Source: Polaromonas sp. 39-63-25
GTDB taxonomy: Bacteria > Pseudomonadota > Gammaproteobacteria > Burkholderiales > Burkholderiaceae_C
Direction of reading: 5' to 3'
Assembly: GCF_002278925.1 (NCBI RefSeq)
Contig: NZ_NCJH01000015.1
Coordinates: 95,452-159,451, forward strand
DNA length: 64,000 nucleotides
Shown: positions 8,038 through 17,912 of the stretch, piece after piece
How positions within the stretch are numbered: the first letter of the stretch is position 1
How the letters are laid out: each line of letters begins with the position of its first letter
Made by a program: the position numbers and the translations under genes
Notes under the pieces: model-generated
The model's database searches: none
The model's input: only the letters and a program-made list of their open reading frames with translations
What the model was told of the DNA's origin: nothing

Positions 8038-8063
8038 AGAAATCGTGACCGTGGAGGCCACAT

Positions 8064-9608
<1,545 letters not shown>

Positions 9609-9656
9609 GTTCTCGTCCCTTTGGTACTACCGGTTATCTGTCAAAGACAACGGATG

Positions 9657-10748
9657 TCAAGGCAGAGGTATCAGCAACTTGAAATCCGTGCGGCCGGGGA
9701 CGCTCTCGCACTCAATCAAGCCGTGGTGTTGCTGAACAAAGGTTTGCGCCAATGTCAGCCCCAGTCCGGAACCGCCTTCGCGCCCCGAGATCAGGGGATA
9801 GAAGATACGGTCCTTGATGGAGTCCGGAACACCCGGTCCATTGTCGATAACATGCAATTCCAGTGCCAAGCGATAGCGCTGCTTGCCAAAAGTTACTTGT
9901 CGGGCAATCCTGGTCCTGAAAGTGATCTGGGCATCGCCTGCGGCAACACGCTCGGCGAGCGCCTGTGCGGCGTTGTGCGCAATGTTGAGCACCGCCTGGA
10001 TCAGTTGCTCGCGGTCACCGCGAAAGTCGGGGATCGAGATGTCGTAGTCGCGCATGACGCGCAAACCCCGCGGAAACTCCGCCAGGATCAGCGAGCGGAC
10101 CCGTTCGCACACCTCGTGGATATTGACGTCGCCCACCAGGTGCGGCCGGCGGTGCGGTGCCAGCAACCGGTCCACCAGGGACTGCAGGCGGTCGGCCTCG
10201 TGGATGATGACCTGGGTGTATTCGGTGAGTTCCCTGGACTCGATCTCCATCTGCAGCAGTTGCGCCGCGCCGCGAATCCCGCCCAGCGGGTTCTTGATCT
10301 CATGCGCCAGGTTGCGGATCAGCTCCTTGTTGGCCTGCGCCTGGTCGATCAGGCGCTCTTCGCGGTCCTGCTTGGCCTGCTGCTCCAACGGCAGCAACTC
10401 CACGATGGCTTCGCCCGGTGTGTCGGTCTGCGCCACCACCACATGCACGGGCATGGGTTCGCGGTTCAGCGGCTTGAGCCAGGCGTCGTAACGCAGCGCG
10501 GCAAATTCATTGCTGCCGGCGCCTTCGAGTGCGTTGTGCAGGATGGCCGGCTCGGTGAAGCAATCGGGGAGTTGGGAGCCTTCGATGGTACGGCGCGAGG
10601 TGCCCAGCGCGTCTTCGAGCGCCGCGTTGGCAAACACCACCAAACCGTTGGTGCGCACAACGGCGACCAGTGTGGCCAGCAGGTCAAAAGACTGGAAACG
10701 GGGAATGGCCGGAGCGGCCGCGGGCGCGGAAAGAGTGGGCTTTTTCAA
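9657..10748 (-). CDS. ntrB: Nitrogen regulation sensor kinase NtrB (NR-II)
   Basis: A 363-residue cytoplasmic histidine kinase. An N-terminal PAS domain (about 20-130) precedes the H-box NLAHEIKNPLGG with phosphorylated His149, then N-box HNAAQAL and G-boxes DNGPGVP and GGSGLGLTLAQ. There are no transmembrane helices, as expected of NtrB, which is controlled by PII rather than by an external ligand. It phosphorylates NtrC. It follows the DUF4124 gene by 25 bases. Confidence 0.95.
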   Translation of the reverse strand: MKKPTLSAPAAAPAIPRFQSFDLLATLVAVVRTNGLVVFANAALEDALGTSRRTIEGSQLPDCFTEPAILHNALEGAGSNEFAALRYDAWLKPLNREPMPVHVVVAQTDTPGEAIVELLPLEQQAKQDREERLIDQAQANKELIRNLAHEIKNPLGGIRGAAQLLQMEIESRELTEYTQVIIHEADRLQSLVDRLLAPHRRPHLVGDVNIHEVCERVRSLILAEFPRGLRVMRDYDISIPDFRGDREQLIQAVLNIAHNAAQALAERVAAGDAQITFRTRIARQVTFGKQRYRLALELHVIDNGPGVPDSIKDRIFYPLISGREGGSGLGLTLAQTFVQQHHGLIECESVPGRTDFKLLIPLP

Positions 10749-10773
10749 GCCTTCTATTCTGACGCAGAACGTC

Positions 10774-11292
10774 TTACTGACGGACGGTGTTTGCGGGCAA
10801 ACGGGAAATTTCGCGCTTCAGACCGGCGATGTCGCTTTCGTGGCGGGCAATGCTTTCCTTCATTTCAGCCACACGGTCCAGGTAGCGCTGGTAATTGCGC
10901 CCTTCGATGCCCTGCTTCTCGGGCTGACCGTTGTTGTACTCTTTTTGCTGCTCGGCGAGCCGGAGCTCGGCCTTTTTGAGTTCGGACTCCAGGATGGCGC
11001 GTGTGTCGCTGTCCCGGGCGCGTTGCGCTTCGTTGCTGGCGGCAGGCGATGCCTGCGCTGCGGCAGCAACACGTACCGCAGGCCGGCTCTGGGGCAGGCT
11101 CTGGACCACCGTCACATTGCCGCCTTCAATTTGCTTGCAGCCCCGCGACTGCGCATCCCTGGCGTTGTTGATGTATTCAGGCGCAGCGCCTTCCTTGCCA
11201 CCGCAGCGGTAGATGCGCTCCTGCGCGAATGCGGCGGAGACGCTGCCAGCGAGAAGAAGGGTCGAGATTGAAAGAAGTACTGTAGGTTTCAT
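10774..11292 (-). CDS. DUF4124-type secreted protein between glnA and ntrB
   Basis: A 172-residue exported protein. The signal peptide runs MKPTVLLSISTLLLAG to about residue 23 (SAAFA-QE), followed by the DUF4124-like start ERIYRCGGKEG, EYINNA and a pair of cysteines. The C-terminal half is an alanine-rich linker and a coiled coil rich in Glu, Lys and Arg (about 95-165). I took ATG 11292; the frame is open to 11505 but the added part has no export signal. Function unknown. It occupies the position between glnA and ntrB seen in related genera. Confidence 0.75.
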   Translation of the reverse strand: MKPTVLLSISTLLLAGSVSAAFAQERIYRCGGKEGAAPEYINNARDAQSRGCKQIEGGNVTVVQSLPQSRPAVRVAAAAQASPAASNEAQRARDSDTRAILESELKKAELRLAEQQKEYNNGQPEKQGIEGRNYQRYLDRVAEMKESIARHESDIAGLKREISRLPANTVRQ

Positions 11293-11391
11293 GCGTAACC
11301 CCAAGCGCCTGTTAGGGCAAGGACGGTCTACCAGTATCTCGCAAAGGTGTCGAAAAGCAAAATGGGCTACCAGATAACCATGCAGCCCAAT

Positions 11392-11421
11392 AAAAAAGGA
11401 CGGCTTTCGCCGTCCTTTTTT
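11392..11421 (-). terminator. Bidirectional-looking terminator after glnA
   Basis: Thirteen-base stem AAAAAAGGACGGC / GCCGTCCTTTTTT with a four-base TTTC loop, 20 bases past the glnA stop. T-runs are present on both strands. It should separate glnA from the DUF4124-ntrB-ntrC transcript, so that ntrBC would be read through or use a promoter between 11293 and 11391. Confidence 0.85.
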
Positions 11422-11440
11422 GACCACAGACTGTAAAAAA

Positions 11441-12856
11441 TTACAGTGAATAGTACATGTCGAACTCAATCGGGTGCGTGGCCTGACGCAGGCGCGTGAC
11501 CTCACCCATTTTCAGCTCGATGTAGGCGTCGATCATGGAATCGGTGAACACACCGCCCTTGGTCAGGAAGCTGCGGCCCACGTCGAGAGCATCCAGCGCC
11601 TGGTCCAGACTGTGGCACACGGTTGGCACTTTTGCATCTTCCTCGGGCGGCAGATGGTACAGGTCCTTGGTCGCGGCTTCGCCGGGATGGATCTTGTTTT
11701 CCACGCCATCGAGACCAGCCATCATCAGGGCCGAGAAGCCGAGGTAAGGGTTCATCAGTGGATCGGGGAAACGTGCCTCGATACGGCGGCCCTTGGGGTT
11801 GGCGACGTAAGGAATGCGGATCGATGCCGAGCGGTTTTTCGCCGAGTAAGCCAGCTTGACCGGCGCCTCGTAACCAGGGACCAGGCGCTTGTAGCTGTTG
11901 GTGCCCGGGTTGGTGATGGCGTTCAGCGCACGGGCGTGCTTGATGATGCCGCCGATGTAATACAGCGCGAAGTCCGACAGACCAGCGTAGCCGTCGCCGG
12001 CGAACAGGTTTTTGCCGTCTTTCCAGATGGACTGGTGCACGTGCATGCCGGAGCCGTTGTCTCCAACGATGGGCTTGGGCATGAAGGTGGCGGTTTTGCC
12101 GTAGGCATTGGCCACGTTCTGCACCACGTACTTGAGGATCTGCGTCCAGTCGGCGCGCTGCACCAGCGTGCTGAACTTGGTGCCGATTTCGTTCTGGCCG
12201 GCGCCGGCCACTTCGTGGTGGAACACCTCGACCGGAATGCCCAGCGATTCGAGAATCAGGGACATCTCGGCGCGCATGTCCTGCGTGCTGTCCACCGGAG
12301 GCACGGGGAAGTAACCACCCTTGACGGTGGGGCGGTGGCCGCGGTTGCCGCCTTCGAGCTTGGCGCCTGAATTCCAGGGGGCTTCGTACTCTTCAATCTT
12401 GAAGAAGGTGCCCGACATGTCGGTGTTCCAGCGCACGTCGTCGAAGATGAAAAATTCAGGCTCGGGACCGAAATAGGCGGTGTCGCCCAGGCCGGACGCC
12501 TTGAGGTAGGCCTCGGCGCGCTGTGCGATGGAGCGCGGATCGCGGTCATAGGCCTTGCCGTCGCTGGGTTCCAGCACGTCGCAGCTCATGAACAGCGTGG
12601 TTTCTTCGAAGAAAGGGTCGATGTTGGCCGTCTTCGGGTCAGGCATCAACTGCATGTCGGAAGCTTCAATGCCTTTCCAGCCTGCAACAGAAGAGCCGTC
12701 AAAGGCGTGGCCCGAAGTGAATTTGTCTTCGTCAAAGTGGGACACGGGCACGGTCACGTGCTGTTCTTTGCCCCGGGTGTCGGTAAAACGGAAGTCAACA
12801 AACTTGACTTCGTTTTCCTTGACCATTTTCATGACGTCTGCGACGGTCTTTGCCAT
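11441..12856 (-). CDS. glnA: Glutamine synthetase type I
   Basis: Condenses glutamate and ammonia with ATP. A 471-residue GSI-beta enzyme with the N-terminal [16 protein letters not shown] region, [19 protein letters not shown], and the adenylylation segment [10 protein letters not shown], whose Tyr near residue 399 corresponds to E. coli Tyr397. The presence of that loop means control by GlnE is expected. The start is ATG 12856, with GGAG spaced 8 bases upstream; the frame is open to 13051 but that part carries the promoter. It is controlled by the sigma-54 promoter and NtrC sites listed below. Confidence 0.97.
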   Translation of the reverse strand: MAKTVADVMKMVKENEVKFVDFRFTDTRGKEQHVTVPVSHFDEDKFTSGHAFDGSSVAGWKGIEASDMQLMPDPKTANIDPFFEETTLFMSCDVLEPSDGKAYDRDPRSIAQRAEAYLKASGLGDTAYFGPEPEFFIFDDVRWNTDMSGTFFKIEEYEAPWNSGAKLEGGNRGHRPTVKGGYFPVPPVDSTQDMRAEMSLILESLGIPVEVFHHEVAGAGQNEIGTKFSTLVQRADWTQILKYVVQNVANAYGKTATFMPKPIVGDNGSGMHVHQSIWKDGKNLFAGDGYAGLSDFALYYIGGIIKHARALNAITNPGTNSYKRLVPGYEAPVKLAYSAKNRSASIRIPYVANPKGRRIEARFPDPLMNPYLGFSALMMAGLDGVENKIHPGEAATKDLYHLPPEEDAKVPTVCHSLDQALDALDVGRSFLTKGGVFTDSMIDAYIELKMGEVTRLRQATHPIEFDMYYSL

Positions 12857-12909
12857 CAGAATCTCCTGTTGCTGGATGGTGGTTAAAAAATTGTTTCGGC
12901 GTGGTCGAA

Positions 12910-12925
12910 TGCACTTTTTGTGCCA
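12910..12925 (-). promoter_or_regulatory. Sigma-54 (-24/-12) promoter of glnA
   Basis: Read on the minus strand: TGGCAC-AAAAA-GTGCA, against the RpoN consensus TGGCAC-N5-TTGCA; both invariant doublets (GG and GC) are present at the right spacing. It predicts a transcript start near 12899, about 43 bases before the glnA ATG. It agrees with NtrC being encoded in the same locus. Confidence 0.85.
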
Positions 12926-13043
12926 AACCTCCCTCGCGGGTGTTTGCCGGTGATTTAAAGCCAAGCCCCTGATTGTGCCGTCATCCGACCCCTGTTTGGG
13001 TGGCGCCGGACCGGCAAAATCGCAAAAGCAGCGAGAAAAGTGA

Positions 13044-13060
13044 AGCACCAATAAAGTGCG
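13044..13060. promoter_or_regulatory. NtrC binding site, proximal to glnA
   Basis: GCAC-N7-GTGC within a 17-base frame, matching the core of the NtrC consensus TGCACC-N5-GGTGCA with weaker outer positions. It is about 145-160 bases upstream of the predicted glnA start site, a normal enhancer distance. Confidence 0.7.
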
Positions 13061-13069
13061 TCATAGATT

Positions 13070-13086
13070 TGCACCTTACTGGTGCA
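13070..13086. promoter_or_regulatory. NtrC binding site, distal to glnA (perfect match)
   Basis: TGCACC-TTACT-GGTGCA, a full palindromic match to the NtrC consensus. Its centre is 26 bases from the centre of the neighbouring site, a spacing that lets two NtrC dimers sit side by side on DNA. It lies 5 bases past the stop of the neighbouring molybdopterin-domain gene. Confidence 0.85.
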
Positions 13087-13091
13087 GTGAT

Positions 13092-13916
13092 TTATCGCAC
13101 CAATTCGGGGCCCAACTTGGCATTAAAAGTGTGCAAGCCCGCGAGCAGCGCGGGGTAAGCTTCATTGACAGCATCCGGCGAACCCTTGACGCCCAGCTCG
13201 ATATGGCGCCCGTAGTCGGGGTGGTCCACGCTGGGCAGGCTGAACACTTTGACCCCGCTGTGGCGGGCCTCAATGTCCAGCATCAACGGTGTCAGCGCCG
13301 CCTCCATGGCCCCCATCACAATCACCGATTTTTCCGAATAAGCCAATTTTTGGTGCAAGCCGGCATAGCACGTATCCAGCAACCACTCCATCATCGGCCA
13401 GGCCATGACGGGAAACCCCGGCATGAAGTGGACGGCGCCCACCCCGGCTTGGACACTGAAACCCGGGATCTTGTTGTAGGGGTTGGGAATGATGGCGGCG
13501 CCGGCCGGAAACATGCCCATGTTCAGGCGGTGGATGTTGTCGTGCCGGTCCGGCTCATAGGGCACGCCCTGCTCCCTGGCGATGTCCTGCATGCGCTCGC
13601 GGATCAACCGCTCGGCCTCGGGATGCAAAGCCAGTTCCACGCCCAGCGCCCGTGCGGCGCATTGGCGGGTGTGGTCGTCCGGCGTGGCGCCAATGCCGCC
13701 GGTGCAGAAAACCACATCACCCGAAGCCCGTGCGGCGTCGAAGGCGCGCGCCAGCGTGGCCGTGATGCGTTCGGGGTCGTCGCCCACGTAGTCGGCATAA
13801 CTAAGCGGCAGGCCGCGCGCACCCAGCAACTCGATGGCCTTGGGCAGGTGTTTGTCGGCGCGTTTGCCCGACAGGATTTCGTCGCCGACGATGATGAGTC
13901 CGAAGTGTGTGGTCAT
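13092..13916 (-). CDS. MoCF-domain protein, CinA N-terminal type
   Basis: A 274-residue protein of the competence/damage-inducible CinA-like molybdopterin-binding family, without the C-terminal CinA deamidase domain. Motifs: IIVGDEILSGKRADKH at the N-terminus, DVVFCTGGIGATPDDHTRQ around 65-85, and GVPVMAWPM-type GFPVMAWPM further on. The molecular role of this stand-alone form is unclear. The start is ATG 13916; the frame extends to 13958. Confidence 0.82.
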   Translation of the reverse strand: MTTHFGLIIVGDEILSGKRADKHLPKAIELLGARGLPLSYADYVGDDPERITATLARAFDAARASGDVVFCTGGIGATPDDHTRQCAARALGVELALHPEAERLIRERMQDIAREQGVPYEPDRHDNIHRLNMGMFPAGAAIIPNPYNKIPGFSVQAGVGAVHFMPGFPVMAWPMMEWLLDTCYAGLHQKLAYSEKSVIVMGAMEAALTPLMLDIEARHSGVKVFSLPSVDHPDYGRHIELGVKGSPDAVNEAYPALLAGLHTFNAKLGPELVR

Positions 13917-13932
13917 GGGAAAAACAGGAAAG

Positions 13933-14859
13933 TCATGGCAGGGAACCGGGCCGGCCACCCGGCGCCCCCAGCGTAGTCGCAGGCCCCGCGGGGCCTTGAG
14001 GCAGAAGTTCGTCCGCTATCGTTTCAATAGCATCCTGCGCAAGGGGGTCGGGGGCCAGGGCATTGTTCTGCTTGCGAAGTTGCTCCAGCGCCGCCAGGCA
14101 GTAGTGGGAAAACCAGAGGGATGAAAAGGCAAACACCAGGGTGTAGATCCAGATCGCCACCGGCACGAGAATGGGCGCCATGGCGACAAACATCGCCCCC
14201 GAAGCCCAGATCAGGCTGGGCGCGGCGCCCAGGTAGCCGCTGAGCACGCCGATGCCCAGCAGACTGCCGCGGTGGCGGCGAAAGAGTTCGCGCCGTTCTT
14301 CGGCACTCGCATGATCGACCAGCGCGTCGTAAGCCATCACGCGATAGGTCAGCCAGCCCCAGATCAGCGGCGGCAGGATCAGTATCAGCGGCGGAACGAG
14401 CCACAGCGGCATCGAGACGATCAGCGCAATGGCGGCCAGCAGGGTCGAGCTGAGCGACCAGAACAGGCTGGCCACAAGCGAGCCGCCTTTTTTCCGCTCC
14501 AGCAGCGGAAAGCGGCGCTCGGCCACCAGCGCCACCATGGCCGGCGTCATCAGCATCGCGACAAACAGCAGCGAGGCAATCACGATCACGGGAATCGCCA
14601 TGAAAAGCAGCAGCGCCGGCGCCAGCACCACCCGCAGGTTGCCCAACCCCAGGCCTTCGAGCCAGCGCACCATGGTGCTCAGCAGCTCATAACTTTCCAG
14701 GCCACTGCGCACGGCGGCCAGGGCGTCTTCCCAGAAGAAGTAGCCCACCCCGAGCGAGAAGACGACCATGATGATCAGCGGCAAAAACGACAGCGCAATC
14801 ACCCGGGGGTGCAGGCAGTACACGGTTGCGCGCCAGAAGGCGTCGAGAAGCTTGCTCAT
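13933..14859 (-). CDS. EI24 / CysZ-like membrane protein
   Basis: A 308-residue integral membrane protein of the EI24 (DUF540) family, which includes the sulfate transporter CysZ. Long hydrophobic helices lie at about 20-45, 75-115, 135-185 and 210-255. Between them is the conserved GWLTYRVMAYDALVDHAS segment. Its C-terminal tail (past about residue 270) is Pro/Gly-rich and partly encoded by a stretch resembling the dispersed repeat (14016-14063). The substrate is unknown; no sulfur genes are adjacent. It is 17 bases upstream of the MoCF gene on the same strand. Confidence 0.78.
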   Translation of the reverse strand: MSKLLDAFWRATVYCLHPRVIALSFLPLIIMVVFSLGVGYFFWEDALAAVRSGLESYELLSTMVRWLEGLGLGNLRVVLAPALLLFMAIPVIVIASLLFVAMLMTPAMVALVAERRFPLLERKKGGSLVASLFWSLSSTLLAAIALIVSMPLWLVPPLILILPPLIWGWLTYRVMAYDALVDHASAEERRELFRRHRGSLLGIGVLSGYLGAAPSLIWASGAMFVAMAPILVPVAIWIYTLVFAFSSLWFSHYCLAALEQLRKQNNALAPDPLAQDAIETIADELLPQGPAGPATTLGAPGGRPGSLP

Positions 14860-14894
14860 AGGGCCTGAGGATAACCCGCCGGAGCGACGGCTGC

Positions 14895-15863
14895 TCAGTC
14901 CCTGCCGACCAGCCGCTTCAGCCCCAGCCACTGCTGCGACCAGAAACCGTGGCCGTAGTCGCGCGCCTGCTCGACTTGGTCGCGTATGCCGGTCGGGTCG
15001 TAACGATGCTCGAAGTTGGCGGTGCCGAAAAGCACGTCCCACCAGGGCAGCAAGACCCCGAAGTTGTGGCCGCTGGCCGTGTTTTTCCCCGCCGGCTCAT
15101 GGCCAAAACCTATGCTGTGGTGCATCCGGTGGAAGCGCGGGCTGACCCACAGGCGCTCGCCCACCCGCCCGAACCAGAGGCGGACATTGGCATGCTGCAG
15201 GCTTTCGCTGAGCTGGGTCAGCGCCACGATGGCGACGAACTGGCCGGGTGCCACACCGATCAGCTGCGCGGCCAGCACCAGCAGGCAGTCGACCGCGATG
15301 TCGTCGAGCAGGTGATTGCGGTTGTCGCTCCACATCGTCATCTGGCGCTGCGCGTGGTGCAGCGAGTGCAAGCGCCACCAGATATCCAGCTGGTGCTGGC
15401 CGCGGTGGATCCAGTAGCCCAGGAAGTCAAACGCCACCAGGTAGATCAGTAAGCTGGTCACCGCGCCATCGGTGACGCCGGGCCAGAGCTGGTCCAGGTG
15501 AAAGGTGCCATAGCCGGCAGTGCGCAGGACCCCGAACAGTTCGTCAAAGACAGGCTCCAGCGTCATGAAGAGCGCAATGCGGAACAGTCCGAGACGGTGG
15601 ATCAGGGTGTACAGCATGTCGGTGCGGACGGTCGCGTGGTCCCGCACCGGCTCCACCGGCCGCCAGCGCTGCAGCGGGCCGAACACCGCCAGCAGCACCA
15701 GTATCTGGATAACGCCGACCATGAACCAGGCCGTCCCCAGGAAGGCGTCCTCCAGAAAGTTGGCCAGGCCCAGTGCGAACAGGGTCGGCTGCACCACGGC
15801 CTCGAACAGCCATTGCTGCACGGCAGAAAAGCCGTTGCCCACCCCGTCGATCAAGCTGTCCAT
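14895..15863 (-). CDS. Sterol desaturase / fatty acid hydroxylase family protein
   Basis: A 322-residue membrane di-iron hydroxylase. Its histidine boxes are HRGQH, HSLHHAQ, an upstream-of-helix NHLLDD, and HRMHHS, with a final GHNFGVLLPWWD segment. About four transmembrane helices surround them. The family hydroxylates or desaturates lipid chains; which lipid is unknown. Start ATG 15863 is 4 bases past the deacetylase stop, so the two are probably translated together. The next gene downstream, the EI24 gene, is also on this strand. Confidence 0.85.
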   Translation of the reverse strand: MDSLIDGVGNGFSAVQQWLFEAVVQPTLFALGLANFLEDAFLGTAWFMVGVIQILVLLAVFGPLQRWRPVEPVRDHATVRTDMLYTLIHRLGLFRIALFMTLEPVFDELFGVLRTAGYGTFHLDQLWPGVTDGAVTSLLIYLVAFDFLGYWIHRGQHQLDIWWRLHSLHHAQRQMTMWSDNRNHLLDDIAVDCLLVLAAQLIGVAPGQFVAIVALTQLSESLQHANVRLWFGRVGERLWVSPRFHRMHHSIGFGHEPAGKNTASGHNFGVLLPWWDVLFGTANFEHRYDPTGIRDQVEQARDYGHGFWSQQWLGLKRLVGRD

Positions 15864-15867
15864 GGTG

Positions 15868-16701
15868 CTATTTTGCCGCGGGCGCCATGGCCGGCCCACT
15901 GGCAGCCACCCAGGCCTGGTAGCGCGGGTGCTCGCGCAGCGTCGCAAAACAGAAGCCGCGCTCTTCCAGTCCGACGATCAGCGGCTCCAGCACGGCGGGT
16001 GCCCAGGGGTCCTGGCGCGACCAGATGCCCAGATGGGCCAGCAGGATGTCGCCGGGCCGGATATCGCGCAATGCCTTTTTCAGCAGCAGGTCGTTGGGGT
16101 AAGGGCCGCTGGGTAATTCGTCACCCAGAAAGCCGGCAGGCGACCAGCCCACATGCTCATAACCGCAGGTTTTGGCCGCCGCCAGCAAAGCCGGCGAGGT
16201 CTTGCCGCCCGGTGCCCGGAACAGCGGCAGCGGCTTCTTGCCGGTGATGGCCTCCAGCCGTGCGCTGGCACGGCCGACCTCTTCGCAGTATTGCGCGGCC
16301 GTCCAGGTGAATTCCCGGCCTTCGGAGGGGCCCGCCGAGGGTTTGATCCTGAACTGCGTCGGCCCGCCCGCCGCCGGCCGCACGTCGGCGCGCCAGTAGC
16401 TGTGGTCCCAGGTGTGGGAGGCAAATTCATGGCCCTCGGCGGCGCGCGCCTTCCACCAGGGCGCCCAGGCCGCGCCCAGGCTGCCGTCCCCGGTTTTTGT
16501 GCGCTCGTTGGCGGCGAAAAAAGTGACCTTGACCTGGTGTTTGTTGAGGATGTCCGCGATCAGCGGCGCCACCTCCATGTGGCCGGTGTCCAAAGTCAGG
16601 TAAACCGGCTTGCCGGCCCTGCCTTGAGCATCCAAACAGCCGTCAGCCCATGCTGGACGTGCGCCAACAGCTATGAAAAATGTAGCAACCAGGAATGCCA
16701 C
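15868..16701 (-). CDS. Polysaccharide deacetylase family protein (start uncertain)
   Basis: NodB-fold deacetylase. The first metal-acid motif is YLTLDTGHME, a variant of TFDDG, followed by HEFASHTWDHS (the HxxxH metal site), FRAPGGK, and DILLAHLGIW near the end. A hydrophobic leader ending PAWA-D suggests export. The start is unclear: the frame is open to ATG 16887, but the first ~50 codons of that version are encoded by an intergenic repeat and overlap the upstream gene. I give GTG 16701, which leaves a leader lacking a positive charge. It could act on a surface or wall polysaccharide. Confidence 0.75.
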   Translation of the reverse strand: MAFLVATFFIAVGARPAWADGCLDAQGRAGKPVYLTLDTGHMEVAPLIADILNKHQVKVTFFAANERTKTGDGSLGAAWAPWWKARAAEGHEFASHTWDHSYWRADVRPAAGGPTQFRIKPSAGPSEGREFTWTAAQYCEEVGRASARLEAITGKKPLPLFRAPGGKTSPALLAAAKTCGYEHVGWSPAGFLGDELPSGPYPNDLLLKKALRDIRPGDILLAHLGIWSRQDPWAPAVLEPLIVGLEERGFCFATLREHPRYQAWVAASGPAMAPAAK

Positions 16702-16737
16702 AAGAGACCGAACCGTGTTGGGCGCCCCAGGGAGGTA

Positions 16738-16832
16738 TCCAGACCAGCCGGGGCCGCGGGTCCGGCTTTGCCGGCCCGCAGGCGCAGCGCCCCCTCGAGG
16801 GGCAGCGACCCGCGAAGCGGCGGAGCGTGGGG
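16738..16832 (-). repeat. GC-rich intergenic repeat (GGCCGGCAAAGCCGG type), copy 1
   Basis: Read on the minus strand it starts CCCCCACGCTCCGCCGCTTC, then has a CCCCTCGAGGGG palindrome and GGCCGGCAAAGCCGG. I recognise this as an intergenic element widespread in Comamonadaceae. A second, diverged copy lies at 34722-34806 in the opposite orientation. It separates the beta-propeller gene from the deacetylase. Confidence 0.7.
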
Positions 16833-16834
16833 GC

Positions 16835-17818
16835 TCACCGGGCTGCGTGATCCAGCGTCCAGACACCATGAGGGCTCTTTCCAACATTGACCTGGCGCAC
16901 CACCTTGCGGCTGGCCATGTCGATCACCGTGAGTTTGCGCGCCCAGCGCGAGGTCACATAAATGAATTTTCCGTCGCGCGAGACATCCATGCAGTCGGGC
17001 CCGCCGGGTGCCGGGTACTCATCCACCACGGCCATGGTCTGCAGGTCGATCTTGCTGATGCTGTTGCCCACGCGGTTGCTGACCAGCACATGGCGGCCGT
17101 CGCCCAGTGCGCGAAAGGCATGGGCACCGGCGCCGGTCTTGATGCTGCGGCTGTGCTGCGGCTGCTTGCCGCTCACGTCGTAAACCTCGACCGCGTCGCT
17201 GCCGGTCAGTCCGACCAGCAGGAACTTGTCGTCGGCCGTGCCGAACACGTCGGCGGGCGTCAGGCCCGTCGGCGTGCGCCACTTGATGGTCTGGGTGCTC
17301 AGGTCGATCGCGATCAGTTCATCGCTGTCTTGCATCGTCGAATACACCGTGGCGCTTTTGCTGTCTATCCACAAATGGCTGGGCGTCTTGCCGGTGGGGA
17401 TACGCTTGACCAGTGCGATATCGGTGCCGTCCCAGCGGTAGATGTCGATGTGGTTGAGCCGGTTGGCCGCCGTGACAAACCACTTCATGTCGGGCGAAAA
17501 GCGCAGGTGGTAGGGGTCGATGATGTCGCGCACCACACGCTGGACGTCGGCGGTCCGGGGGTCGATGAAAGTCAGCGTGTCAGACAGGGCGTTGGCCACG
17601 ATCACCGACTTCTCGTCAGGTGTGAGGTACAGGTGGTGCGGCTGCTTGCCGGTGGGAATGCGCCGGGTTTCCGTCCAGTCGACCGGATTGATGACGCTGA
17701 CGCTGTCACTGAGCGAATTGAGCACCAGCAGGGGCATGGTCTGCGCCAGGGCCGGGACAGTGGCTCCGCCCAGGCAGGTGCACAGGACGGCTGCAAACAA
17801 ACGGAAGGGGAAATTCAC
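16835..17818 (-). CDS. Exported YVTN-family beta-propeller protein
   Basis: A 327-residue protein with a signal peptide (cleavage after ALA, about residue 25) and about seven propeller blades. Repeated blade motifs are visible, such as VNSLSDSVSVI-type, RRIPTGKQPHHLYLTPD, KRIPTGKTPSHLWID, GDGRHVLVSN and DGKFIYVTSRWARKLTVIDM. The invariant P-H-x-L/x-V strands are typical of the 40-residue YVTN repeat. Such periplasmic propellers bind proteins or redox cofactors; the role is unknown. The stop falls at the edge of the intergenic repeat. Confidence 0.85.
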   Translation of the reverse strand: MNFPFRLFAAVLCTCLGGATVPALAQTMPLLVLNSLSDSVSVINPVDWTETRRIPTGKQPHHLYLTPDEKSVIVANALSDTLTFIDPRTADVQRVVRDIIDPYHLRFSPDMKWFVTAANRLNHIDIYRWDGTDIALVKRIPTGKTPSHLWIDSKSATVYSTMQDSDELIAIDLSTQTIKWRTPTGLTPADVFGTADDKFLLVGLTGSDAVEVYDVSGKQPQHSRSIKTGAGAHAFRALGDGRHVLVSNRVGNSISKIDLQTMAVVDEYPAPGGPDCMDVSRDGKFIYVTSRWARKLTVIDMASRKVVRQVNVGKSPHGVWTLDHAAR

Positions 17819-17912
17819 GCAGCGGCTTTCTTCGGACAGCCGGCAAGTTTACCGGCAGGCTTTTATCAACGCGCCAGAGGCTCGGTACGCTTACATCCCT
17901 TACGATCTGGTG

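Noticed and set aside
12910-12925. NtrC site directly in front of glnA
   Set aside because: The half-sites are only five bases apart, not the seven of an NtrC site, and the sequence fits the sigma-54 promoter instead.
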